From Endothia cerciana (taxonomy: Eukaryota > Ascomycota > Sordariomycetes > Diaporthales > Cryphonectriaceae): DNA of 64,000 nucleotides. Position 1 is the stretch's first letter. Each line of letters opens with the position of its first letter. Location of the stretch: the NCBI GenBank assembly GCA_026119935.1, contig JALRMH010000059.1:62001-126000 (forward strand), read 5' to 3'. Positions 33,601 to 46,652 of the stretch are shown here, piece by piece. The translations under genes were made by a program, and so were the position numbers. The notes under the pieces are model-generated. The model worked only from the letters and a program-made list of their open reading frames with translations, was not told the DNA's origin and did no database searches.

Positions 33601-36600
33601 GTAAGCCCGCTTCCGGGACCGCACGCGTGGGGGCATCACATCGCAGTATGGGCCCTTTCAGAAACGGAACCTGACCGTTTGTGAACCGAGGATTTGGCAT
33701 CGCTGAGCGTCGCTGGAACCCCGGGCCGAACCAGGGCCCAGGAATAAAAGACAATTTTCCTATTAAATGGTCATTTTTTTTTTCCCTTCGATTTTATCGA
33801 CGCCCTGCTCAAAACCCTGGCAAGGGGGGGCACGGATACAGGCGATCTCGTCCCACGGCATCCTCATCCTGTTCCCCTGCGCAGGCCACGACGGCACTGT
33901 GAACCGGGGGCCCGCCCTTCTTCCTCAGCTTTGTCTCCTTCAAAACCCAACCGGCACGTGGATGGATATATACTATGTTAATTTTGGTGCTGTTATCTCT
34001 CGCCTCCCCGCAGGCCCCACCAGCTGCGCGCCGAACTTGGGAGGGGCACGTCATCCTCGTGGAGATGACCGGTTCCCGATCGCGTTTCTGCTAATCAAAA
34101 GACGGTCCGACTGGTAACAACCACCCCGCCGGTAGTCGTGCTGGGTTAGCAGTGACGAGGAGCACAGGGCGTCAACTGGACTGCCGGGCGTGTTCCACAG
34201 GCTTGGGGCCAGCACCTTGGCCGAATCCAGCCATCAATCTCCTGCAGGCAGTCACCGAAGAGGCGCCTGGCCGACGACAGCAAGGCCTACGATCTGGCAC
34301 GATGCTTCAGGGCTGAAGAAGTGCCAGAGGTCAGGGCTTGCAAACACATCAGTAAGAGCCTCTCGTCCGACGCCCCCGCCTCGAGCATTTACCCACGGCA
34401 CAACGTCGACAGCTGCTGCTTCAGGGCTGCTGCGGGTGAATACAAGCCGCACGGGTGCCCATTGGTAAACCGTAGTACGTAGCATGCGGTACCTTGGTGG
34501 CTCATGCTTTGGGCAATCCATCCAGACGACAGGGCTTGCGTGTCCCCCGAGGGTGGACAGGGGGGGGGGCTTCGAGGGGCGCGCCCGCGCGCCCTGCGCA
34601 TCCAGCAGGTCGCTCTCAAGATAGTTCAATGCCTGAAGGTCACCGAGCACTGCCCATTGCCCAACCTGCTTCAGAGCGACGGCGGTTGGGCTCAAAAGGT
34701 ATGGGCCGCACGGCTGGCGTTGCCAATCCGGGACTCGCCAGCCTCGTCCGAGTCAGGGCCGCCCTTGGACGTCCCCGTCCCATGTCGCCGGAAGGCATTC
34801 CGGTATCAAGGACTGGGGGGCCACCCGACTGCCGAGGCCTCATTCAGGGGCGAACCGTGCTGCTCGCAATCGCAACAATCCAAGAACAATGTGCGGTGGT
34901 AGGTGATCCCAACCGTGCCAACCCCCGTGCGCTGCAGGGAACAATAGAGGTGGGCCTTCTAGAAAGATGTAGCCCTGGTGGTGAAACGGAGCAACTATTT
35001 CAGGCTACATTCACAGCCAGCCTCATTATTCTGCTGTGTATCCCGATTTCCTATGGAAGAGGTAAATTCGAGATAAATTTTCTCGATGGTTTTATTGATT
35101 TCTCTTTTTCTTTGGGGGGGGGGAGGGGGGGAGGTTAGATTATTATTTTGTTCTCGGGAACCGCAGTCCCCCTTCGTCCTCCAGCATCCTTCTATGTAGT
35201 GCCTCTTGGCTCACGGACTTCATCTTGTCGTAACGCCTCACTCCCCGCGGTCGGGTTTGTCTGCTATGCGGGCCGTTTGACCTCAAGCTAAACTTAGCCT
35301 CTCACATGCTCTTTGAAATGTCCACTCGTCAACACAGCATAAAGAGGGTAGTCGCTGTTAGGCAAGATGGCTTGCGTGTAGGTGAAGAAAGCCGGAACAC
35401 CTTGTAGTTGTCTCGGATACCTCAGGACCTGCTGTCGACAAGCGCCGAGTACGTCGTATTCTTCCGCCCGGCGCACCTTTCCGGGTGTGAGTACCGACTC
35501 TAGCCCTGAGCGGATCCGCCAGTAGTAGGCATACGGAACACCCGTGCGCCGAGCCTAGCCCACAGCGCCTGGCATTCTCGACGATGCCAGCTGGGGAATC
35601 CCGATTACCACACGTCCCTCCATCCCTAACCTCAACATCCGACACTGTCACATGTGAGAATGTATCGCGCCCGTCCGGGCGACTGTCTCAGCGCTCTAGG
35701 GACAGTCTGTGAGTTTTCCGTTGATCCGTTTCTGCACAGCTGCAGCTGGCGCTTGACGAAACGAAACAAGATCGGATCACGATGGGTACTAGCCCGGGGA
35801 GTCTATCCGGTGAGGAATACGGTAATAATACTACCTACAGGGGTACTGTTGTAGCCTGGCCCAGACCCGCGGTTTGATCCGGGGATGTGGGGGTGTGTCG
35901 GCCGGGGAGTGCAAGATGCGACCTCACTTTTTGTTACGATAATCTTCGGCCAGAGATGGTCCTAGTACGACTTGTGTGGTAGGGAAGGTTTGGAGGGTTG
36001 GACCAGTCATGCGTCGCACGTACGAGCCCGGTGCATGGCGCTGCTGAGAGCTCGGAAACTGTCTTTGCGTGAGACGCTTCGATGTCACGCGGTACTGCAA
36101 CAATTCGAGCCGGTCGTGACCGCAGAAGCGTACGGCCGAGCATGCGTTGGTTCTGATGGAGGGCTCACGAGTCGTGACGGGCGGCGACAAGTTGTCACCC
36201 TTGGCACTGATGATGATGGGCTGCGTATGTCGGGCTTCCGGGCTCTGTTTCGCGTTTTTGAGCCCTATCCGGCCTTTGAGACCTGACTGGCGGCGCAGAC
36301 GTCTCGGGGCGAGGGTCACAGCGTCTGTCGGGATGAACAGCCCTCCTGGGTAGCCTTTCGTCTCATGATGGACATGGACCTCACTGGCTGTAAGGTCACC
36401 GCCCTTGACTGACTCAGTCCGTCAGTGTGCATGCAGGAGGACTTCTGGAACCTGGTCTTCAGCCACGCAAGGCTGCCTGCATGGACAATGCAGATCGTCC
36501 ATCGTTTCACGCCTTGTACCGCAACTGTCGAGTCACGCATATGTCCGGGTTCACGTGAACTTGTACCATGTTATTCATACGAGGAAGAGCCTGCGCGATC

Positions 36601-36900
36601 TGTGGCAGGAGGTTTTCTCGTGTGCTTGTCCAGATTGTACCTGATACTTGTCTGACTGGCCCCGTTGCAGCCTTATAATACTGCCCGTTCCGTCAGTCGC
36701 CATCATGCTCAACAACCTTCCTTTACACCAGCTGGAACACTGAAGATACATGATCCCAGGGTCGCCGGGCGGTGAAAGATTGGAGTGCGTCGCGGCCTCT
36801 TCCCCCGGTGTCCGGCTGTCCGCACGGACGGCGGGAGGAGCTTTCCCGAGCACGACTTGCGTGCTGTGTACGGTCACGTACATAGTACTATGAGCATGGC
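30673..36900. other. Gene desert, part 1
   Basis: No convincing gene. Minus-strand frame 31372..31611 (79 codons) has plausible composition but no recognised family. Frames at 34252..34695 and 34494..35138 overlap on opposite strands, as chance frames in GC-rich DNA do. G runs occur at about 32178, 34560 and 35116. Confidence 0.5.
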
Positions 36901-39700
36901 ATCAGGTACTATTCATACGCTTATTCCTTGCTTCCCCACGGGGTAACATATTTAAATCCTGCATCGAGTCGCGCCGTTCCAGCTGGTTGAACATTTATCC
37001 ACGAACGTGATGCCTAGGGCTAGCCCCCCTTCCTGTCAGCTGAGGGGGCCTGCAATGCTTGGACTGGCTTGAGATTCCCTAGCCTATTCTAATTGCAAGC
37101 AAGGCCTCGTCTTATCCTAAAATCAGCCAAGGTATCTGCTCTCGGCAAAATAGAAGTATTGGCTATCAATTGATTAATCAGAGTCTATTTAGAACCCCAA
37201 CAAAGAAGAAGCCAGTATCCGGTATAGTATCAACGAGTTTACTTGTATCTAGGATCTCAATTCTATAAAGCTGTAGCCACCCACCTTCCTTTCTCTACTC
37301 TAGTTTTGAAGAAGATAAAACATATGTTCTTCTTCTCCTTTATGCGGACCCTTATCGGCCCCTATTGTGTAAGCTTCATTGCTTTTACTCAAGATCCGGA
37401 CAGGCACTCCGTCGACCGAGGACCTGATCACATTACAATCTTTCTGGCTATGTTCTTCTCTCCCTCTACGCCTTAGAGCTTCAGCTGGATGCTGTGGTCA
37501 GCGCTTACAGGCCAAGAGAGCGAGCGCCCTTCTCTTTTGGAGCCCCCATATCCCTTGCCACGACAGACCACGTATTCTTCGTTGTTCTTGGGGGGGGGCT
37601 TCACGGCGCCCGTTTGCAATATATTTTTACCCCGGCAGCAAAGCTCGGCCGTTAGTTTAGAGAATAGATAGTGCACCCTAGTCGAACGTCTCGGTTTTCT
37701 GTCCACAGAGAAGCTCTTGTATAGGGAAGAGGCAGCACCAACAGTCCAGATAGCGCTTTGTCCATTATAGTCTCTCGCCAACGTCGAGAGGACAAGCAAG
37801 ATTCAAAAGTAGTAATGCGTAGTCTTGTGAGAAAGCGTCCGATGCTCTGGTGCCTGTTACTCTCCGTGGCAACAGGCTACTCCATAGTCTTTCTATATTT
37901 CTAACCACTTTTATCTCTTTGACCAGCAATTATAGGAAACACAAATGGGCCGGGAAACACGTTGTGGGAGCTTACTTGCGCCTGTAAAACTATGGCACTA
38001 TCACCGCCTACCCCCACAGCACACTCTCCCGCTGGAAGGCTACCGGCCTCAACTCTCAACCTCACTCCGTGAGAGTCAAACATTCTGATATCTCCCCGGC
38101 TTGCTCTCGAGCGACCACTGGCCGCGGTACGCCCCTCGAGAGGACCAGATAGGATTCAGTGTTAAGTTCATTACAGTCCTCCATTAAAAAGACTCCTTCA
38201 CACTTCAGACCCTGCTAGCGCTTAGTGACACCATCCAGGTCCTTCTAGCTACTACTTTCCGATGGATATTCTCTACAGTATCTGTCCTCCCTGTCGCTTG
38301 TCATAAGGCCTAGACGTTTGGTTGGCAGGCTCTCGGATATTCTCGCAATCCGTTCACTACCGGCATCGTCGCCGGGTGCAGCCCGGCTCGAGGCCCAACC
38401 CGTGATGACAATGAAGCAGGGTAGTCGTTAGTGGTAGTCCTTCTCGGTGCCCATCTTAACGCCCCACTCGTCTCCTTCTGTCTCGGAGCCGAGGAGACGA
38501 TCCAATGATTCAAATACCCGGTCGTATCTCTGAGCAAAGATAACTGTTACGATAGTTACGGTATGTTAAGGATGTCCAGCTTCAAGGACCGCGGCAGCGA
38601 GTCACACAAGGGCCTGCTATCCGCTTTCCATTTCCGGGCGCTGCTGAATAGGCTGTAACTCTTTGCGCGTCATCCTTTGCACAGAGCTGTTTTGACCTAG
38701 CTGGATAGTGTGTGAGAAGGAGGATGGGATCGATACATATCGCTGGGTTTCCTCAGACATTTGTACTTGCCTAGACTACGAGCCAATGCTGCTCAGATAT
38801 TATTCCATCGGGCGTGAGATGGGAACGAATGAGCAGGGACAGCGTGACGGAGAGACATAGAGTGGATTGAAAGTCTGGTGAGTGCTGATTATGCTCAGTT
38901 GAAGTCGATGATTGGCAGGGTGGGAACCGGGTTTTGATATGGAAAACAGTGCAACGGAGCTCGACACATCACTGAACACCACGCGTTCCCCATCGAGGCC
39001 TTGCTCTTCTATATCCGTCCAGCCGTAGGTCACAACCGCGCTTGACGAAGTAGTTCATCACCTCGAAGTCTTTTTTGGCAAACTTCAATTCCTGCTATTG
39101 TATATAGCGTGACACTTTCACTAAAATATGTCGACGGAGGCTATTAACTCTCCTACGAGGCAGCATAAACTAATCTTATCTCAGCTATCAATCTGCAAGT
39201 TGACTATCACTTGGTCAAAACAAATCGGCTCATCGCATTGCTAGCTCGGAGAACATGCAGATGGGAAAGGAGTGGCGAGCAGCCAGAGTGCTGAACACGT
39301 AGACTGTACATCTGCAGGCCTATGTATACGAAGTGCAGATGCACTTTGTCTGATATTACATAATAGTTCGTCTCCCTTCTACTTCTGCATAGAGACAAAT
39401 ACGTCCACTCTCTGCAGTGACGCTGCATGAGGTTGAGCCTCCACTCAAAGCTCAAATGGAGTAACAGTGCTGCATGCGTTGCGAGACTGTCAGCCTCGCG
39501 ACATCCTTTGTCTTTACGACCAGAGCTCAGTGAGCTTGAAGGCGACCGAGGTTCAACAGAAGGCTAGGCTACCGTAACCTGTGTCTTGCTCAGTTTCAGA
39601 GAGATTTCGACATCTCTTTGTGCTGGTGTGCCTCCCCGTGTGGTTCCGGCCGCACCTGAATATTTTATAATATGAATTGGGTCCTCATGCTACGTATCTA
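36901..39700. other. Gene desert, part 2, lower GC
   Basis: About 36.95-39.6 kb is AT-richer than its flanks, with many CTA/TAG words and few long frames. It could be an old transposon remnant, but I find no terminal repeats, reverse transcriptase or transposase motif. Confidence 0.4.
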
Positions 39701-42700
39701 TCAGATCCCATCAAGCACAGAAGCACACGAGCCGGTCGGGTATTGGCGGTCCGATCTTGGTAGAGCCCCCAGACTGTGAAAACCACGGCCGATTATGAAA
39801 TCAGCGCAGGGTATCTCTTGCGACAAGATTGGATATAAGCGAGGAGTCAGGCCACGACCGAGAGCAATCCGGGCCCCAGGTCGACCATAAGTAATAGCCA
39901 CGAACGTGCTCAAAGACAGAGAGGCAGTTCCGGAGCGGGTCGCGCCAAGGCAGCAGGTGGTTTTTACGAGGCATACGGAACCGGCCTAGGCTTGGTGGAC
40001 CTCCCCTCCGAAGGCTGCCAGCCTTTCTCGGAGCACTGGTATCCCAGCCCATAAGGCCGGCTGAGAAGCCTTGGAGGACCCTGACCCACAGGACCCTGAT
40101 CTGAGCGCCCAGGAACCGTGGCTTAGCCATATTCCAAAACGGTCGTCGAAACGGTCGCGTCGGGTGAGTATCTGGTCTGAAGCTTCATCCTCACTAGCGG
40201 TTGCTCTGGCCTCGGCGGTTGTCCAAACCGCCGCTGAGATTCTTCGGAGAGGATCCGTCCCGGTGGTACTTGGGCGGCTCCGCGAGGATATTCTGCACCT
40301 GCCAGGCGTTAGCTTACCCGAGCCAGGTGCTGAATGGGAGGCCTGGAGATCTGTCAGCTACACAGAACTATCCTGTTAGCGGTCCGATGTCGTCATGAAA
40401 CGGTGGCTTGGCTGGGCCTCACTAGAAGAGCCACGGACAAGGTACCGGGCCGATTGCAATCTCGTTGTGGGGGTTGACATTGCGAGGCATGTTCGAGACG
40501 CGTCCTCAAAGCACGCCTCCCTCAACATCTGGGTGCGAACCTCGCGCTTGTCGGCCGCGAGGCCGAAGGCGTCTTGCAGCAACTCATCAGCAGCAAAACG
40601 TTGAACGTTGTGAGGGTGAACCGCAGCCTTGTCGGCGTGGCAAATGTATAAGTGTTTAGCCGGAGCTCGCACGACGCGGTCTATCCTTGCCAGCGTTACT
40701 GACTCGATTGGCCTTCAGGGAAGTCTAAAATGGCGTCACACGACTCGATAGCGGTAGCAACTCGAGTTATCGGTCCTAATACCCAAGGTACCTCGTCTAC
40801 TCTAGACTTCAAGTACCGCCATACACAGGCCAGTCTAGCCAGATTTTGTCAGTAGCAGTGAAAAATGGGGAGTCCCCTGTTGACGTTTTGTCGGCAAGGG
40901 CTTCTGCTTGAGGAAAGGCGAACGAAACAGCGTCGGTCCGATCAGGTTACGTAAAGCCTGGGCGAGGGTGGGCGATACTATCCGCCGACAGCCTCGCGGC
41001 TCTGGACAGTGTGTACAGTACTGTTGAAGGGCAATGCGTCAGATTTGGCGGCTCTGCTGCGGTAAAACTATTCTGCCACCACCAATCCAGTTGGCATAAC
41101 GTTTTTGTCCTGACCCCCTCGCTGACGAATCTGCAACCCTGGACCCCATCGTCTCGTTTGTACGTAAAGAACTCAAATTTTTCCTCTTCATGAGTCGCAG
41201 AGATAAATGAGATAAATTCAGGTAAAGTCAAACCAAAATCCCCGTGCCAAGTTTCCCGCGCCATAATAGCAGGCATATACATAAGTCTCATACTGTCAGG
41301 AGCTTAGCCCCACCTGTCAAGCCTCCGTGACAAGGGCCGCGAAGATACTCCGCAGTTATCAACTTGTTTACGCTCTCAGTCCCACAAACACGACAACGAC
41401 CCTCTCCCCTAGGTCCACGATAAGGATGACGATGCCAAGGGCGGAGCTCCCGAAAGGGGGAATCTTGCCTAGTCTTCCCCGGAAATCAGACAGGGTGAGA
41501 ATGTTCGTGACCCCGCGACGACCCCGACGTCGCTGTCGAGCCGGTCTGGGGTAGAAATTGCCGCCATGGGGGAGATGACGTCGATGTATGGTGCTGATCG
41601 GCCCTCGGTACCTGCGTCTGTTGCACTCGTAGGGGTGTCAGGAACAGCCTCCTGGGCGATTTTGTCCCGCTCTGCCTCGATAGGAGTATGCCCTGTCTCG
41701 AGCCCCCGTCGCAGGAGCCGGAAGAGTCGTCTTCGCGATTCAATTGTCGCATTCGTGATTCAATCGTCTCAGCTTAGTGACTGCTCCTAATTTCCCATCC
41801 AACCCCAGAGACAGCTTCGCACAGGCTGTTTGAGAACTATTTGTCAAACATGACCGGTGAACATATCCCCCGTAGGCTAATAACGACTGCATCTTGAGGT
41901 CAGGTGAAGCATAACACCTTTTCTTTTTTCTTCTTCTTCTTTTTTGACAATGGGGCTTGAACCTTGGACTGACTCATGATGGTGGTGGTGAACATACCTT
42001 TCAACATGCACGTGGTGGACTTATGACGAAAGATCACCAGCTGACGCTAGAAGCCTTCCAGAAGGTTGTAATTACATGGGCCTCCCAGGGGCGCCCGGCT
42101 AAGGGCCATTTGCCGATACAGGATATCTGTGATGGGCGGGGAAATTAAGCCGGCGACAGAAGGTGTGGGAGGCCGGAGTCAGGCGGCCGCAAACGCTGGG
42201 GAACGAAAGCACGCAGAGCATCACGCCAAGACAGTCGAAGGCCCTAGCCACAGTGCTTGACGGAGCGGTTGTGTCTCAGATACGACCCGGATAAAAATAT
42301 GTGTGTGATGGTTCGAGTAATGTCTCTCCGTCCATCGTCAAGTTGAAAGGCTGGGAGGCAAGATGAGCCTGGTCGAGGAGACCCAATCGCACGGAAGCCT
42401 CCTGCACTTTCCCTGGACTGAAATCCGTCGTCCAAAGGCGTCTCCTGAGCCTCGAGGCGACAACGTCAATGACAGACTCGGTTGGCTGATAGGATTCAGT
42501 GTTGGCCGAACGCTGACCTGACCGATTCCCTGATGGACAGACCTATCAAGGTGGTTGCAGCACAACTCGCGTGCCAGGTGTTGGCTGGCTTGGGGTGGCT
42601 GACGATGCGACGGCCTGTGGGCACCAATGAGTCCAGTGCCGTCTCCATGGTGATGTTCGATACCAGTACAGACGCGCCAATGAAGGGAACTTCGGGCAGT

Positions 42701-45700
42701 GTCCAGCCCTACGGCGGCAGAACACGAGCCAACACCATGGGAGATGATCCGAATGAGATCCAGTCCCGACAGGTTGAACCAGGGCGGTCCGGGATGGCCG
42801 AGGTAGCCCGGATAGTACTGGGACTTGATATATCCATGAGGGGCCGAGGACTGGCTGACAGGCGAGAAATACACACGGGTTTCGTGTCCCAGAAGTGCCG
42901 TCAAGGTATCTGATGCTCATCTCTGCCCTTGTACCAGCGACCAACTCGCCGAAGGCTGCAAGATTTCCCTGCCCAAGGTCGAGATCGGCGTACGTAGAGT
43001 TCGTCTGTTGAGATCTTGAAGGACGTGGCTGGTTCATGTCAGAATGCATGGCATGAAGAACCGTTTTCATCGACCTGGTTACCTGGACTATCCACAATCC
43101 AGATCCCTTCATGCCTGATCTGCGCGTCATCCCGCTCGTCTCAGCGGGGAACGGGGCCTGCAACGGCGCACTTGGAGAGAAGCCCCCCACAATCCCGGGC
43201 CTAAACTGCTTGAAGTTCGGCCGCCTGGAGTCCCGAGAGGCGTCGCTCTGCGGCGACAGGTGGGGCCGGTGAGCACCGCGATCTCCGGGACCTGTCCTGG
43301 ACGTCGAGAGCGATCGGTTTTGAGGCATCCCCTACCACCGTAGCACATGTAATCATCTGCTATGTCTTCAGCGGGTCTAGAAGCGGCGGTGCCCATGCCT
43401 CCGCTTGTCATTGTCGAGGCCCCCAGGTCCAATACACCTTGGGTACCTGTTTTACGCTGGCCGTTCAACGCCACGGCCAGCAGAAGCAGTCCCTGATACC
43501 CTGCGCCGGTACACACTGCTGTAACTTCCAAGAACTCTGGAAGCGAAAATATCCCGTGGCCTAGCCCGGCATCATGGTCCCTGTGATTGGCCTGGAAGCG
43601 CCGGAAGGGAAGGCAGGTTGCAGAAGGCCAAACACGTCGAAAGGGGCGTCACACGTATATGTAAAAGTCGGTGAGGATACGAGATGGTGGGCAGGAATTT
43701 GCCCAGCGCTTCACGTGGGCTGGCAAGGTGACGGACGGCCGCCTCGCGATAAAGCAGCGTAATACGACCCCTCCATGAGGTTGTATGGAGGGGGCGTGGA
43801 CAGCTCATCGAACATGAGGAGGGGCGCTCACTTGACATGATGTGCATGAAGACGTGACTCGTTGGGAATGTTACGGTCCACCCATCTCTACCATGACTGT
43901 TGCACTTGACGAGAGACACGCTCATGCGAGATGCGAACTCATGCGCCCAGAGGATCATTCGATCCTGCAGCAGAGACCCTGAGTCTGGATCAATGAATTG
44001 ATTGAATTTATTGAGATAATATCTCGTTGGGAAATTGATGCCATTTCACTGAGACGGAAGAAAAAAAGGAAGAAGAAAAAAAAAAAAAAAGGACATGGAT
44101 GCAGTGTCAGCACATGGGGTACCTCCTCTATTCGTGGGTCGATTCTCGTCTACTCAAATTATTGCTTCTACACTAATGCGAGCAAAAATGATGTCACATG
44201 TTGCCGACATCATTTCTTTCTCATCGTCCCTGTTGTGTATGTTGGCCTCGCAATATTCCGGACGGTCATCATCCACAGCTCGTATGTACACCTGTGGACA
44301 ACCCCCATGCATCGTCAAACCGACGGATGAAGACTTTCGGTCAGGGGGCCGAAGGTCGACACAGCTTGAAACAAGCGGCGGTGGACCGCCCCTAGCCGTC
44401 AAATCTGGGTGAGGGCGTGAGACGAGCCTCGCCTTCTTCCGGCGTTCTCTACAGGCGACGGCTTGGGCGCTGCTGCTGCATCTACCCGACCTTTCCTGCA
44501 TGAAACCGCTCACCTTGGCCGCGCCGGAGGGAAGAGAAAACGACAGACGCCAGAGCCGGCGAGAAAAGAAAACGAAAACTCTGCAAGCCTCATGTTTGCT
44601 TACAAAGTCCTGTGGGCTGTTGGCTTTTGTCATGCACCTCCCAGGTATCGCCTTACACCTCCCTACTTGGGCGTCCCTCGTGATATTTGCCTCTCACGAG
44701 GGACACCCCCCCTCCCCGGAGTTTGGAGTTTGTGGGCCCAGACGCTGCAGTGATCCGGGGGCCTTTGGGCTGGGATTCCGGCGCCGCGAGCCGCGCTGTC
44801 ACAGTGAGACAAGCCTCCCCCGTCCTGTTATCCGTCAGCCTCAGGCCTGGACTGGCTGTGCTGCTCACATGGACCACTGAAAGATTCAGGGTGCTACAGC
44901 AGCACCCAATGGCCTTCCCGGACCATTCTTGATGCCGCGAGCCGCGAGCCGCGATACAAATCTCCAGCGGCACCACGGAGGAAACCCATGCATGCCGCCA
45001 GTGTTGCCCATCCAGGCAGCTAGGCTGTCTCACCTACCGGCGTCCAGACTCCGTGGGTGCCGTGCAGAGCACTGGCAGCTGTGGCCAGCCTACCACCCCC
45101 AAAGGCTGTGCAAGGCGGGAGGAGGTAGGGTCGTGCCCACGGCTTGATGCCTGACGCCACCCCCCCTTAATGACCGTGTCGCAAGGCTGGCTACGGACGG
45201 AGAAATGACCACCTGGCCGGCCGCAGCGAGGCATCTGCCAGGCGGGGCCACATGAGCAACTCTCCTCGAGGCAATGCCCGATGCCCCAAACGGCCTGGGG
45301 ACTCACCCTCACTCATCAAACGTCTGCTCGGGAGTCCGTAACGGGGACCAATGCAGCCAGCCTTTCCCCCACCGGTCAGATGTCAGAGCGCCTCGAGTAT
45401 GCATATGAGCCCATACGAAGTCACAGCGCTGCGGGTATAGCTCTACGGCCATATGCCCTCCTTCACAAGGGCTTGTCCAGAGAGCCCCCTGCCCTCCCCC
45501 CCACTGGCTCCCCTGCCATCCTCTTTATTGTCAAACCTTGGGCGATCGTCGTCGTGGGGGTCCCGCGCAGGGCTACAGCGACCCTCCAATATCTTTGTTC
45601 CCCAGATTGATCGACCGTTAGGCCGAGTGGGGTGGTGATGTCCGCCCGTCCGAACGGGCCTAGATCGCTTCACACCCACTCCGGACACCAGAACGTTCCT

Positions 45701-45915
45701 TACATAAGTATATGTATTGCTCCCAGCATATAACTGTGCAGACCTTCCCGAACCCGACCCCAACCACCGAGATGAACTGGGTGGTGACGGGGCGGGACGC
45801 ACCCGCGATAAATATCCTATCTGGCGACCCCATCAGTGCTGTGCCGCTGAGCTGAGCCCCGCCCCATTCGTCGCCCTCCGTAGAATCGGCCGAGGTCCTA
45901 GAGCCCAGAGAAGAG

Positions 45916-45942
45916 CGCCCTGTCTGCCCTGTCTGCCCTGTC
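45916..45942. repeat. Three tandem 9-base units
   Basis: GCCCTGTCT repeated three times (the last copy nearly complete). Confidence 0.85.
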
Positions 45943-46617
45943 AGCTGGGGCTGGCAGCTGCCGGGAGGATTTTTGACAACGGCATGTCTCCCCCCACCCT
46001 CTGTCGAGATGCTCCGCAAGTGTGATTTGATCAACTCCCACGATGTGCCACCACGGCCACCACGGCCGGGTGTCCTTCCGGGAATGGCAGAAGAAAGGTG
46101 GGAGGGCCACAGGAGGCCCGAGCCACCACGGAGATACCCATGATTTGCATCGCGGAACGTGGCTCACCCCTCCGAGGGACTCCATGGCGGCGCGCCCAAG
46201 CGGCGGTGAGCGTCTCAGGACCCAGGAGGCAGGAAGCCCGTCGAACAGCGCGGCATTTCCGATATCATTGGGGGCCCCGGTGCGGCCGACCTGTCGAACG
46301 AAGCCTTGCCAGCGTTTGGCGGTCGTCACCACCGGTCGTCACGATCGCATCGAGTCCCACCGCTCCTCAGCCTCGCCTCCGTCGTGTCGTCGGAACGTTG
46401 GGGGGGGGGGGACTTTCCTCTAAGATGCCGTGGCAGGTACTGACTGCTACGTCCAGCCTACAAGGCACATAGAATGGCCTCCGGAGCCGGTCGGGCCCCG
46501 GCTGAAGACCCCCACCCGCCCTTCGCTAATCCCTCGCTGCGATGGGATTAAGAGGACCAGCCATGGGTGATCCAGTCCGGGCCGCGAATAGAAACAGATG
46601 AAACCTGACGGGCGGCT

Positions 46618-46650
<33 letters not shown>
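46618..46650. repeat. (CAG)11 trinucleotide microsatellite
   Basis: Eleven uninterrupted GCA/CAG units in the desert, outside any supported reading frame. Confidence 0.95.

Positions 46651-46652
<2 letters not shown>

Noticed and set aside
36960..38560. Possible transposon from its AT-richer composition
   Set aside because: No terminal repeats, target duplication, or transposase or reverse transcriptase motif was found by eye; noted only as a composition shift.
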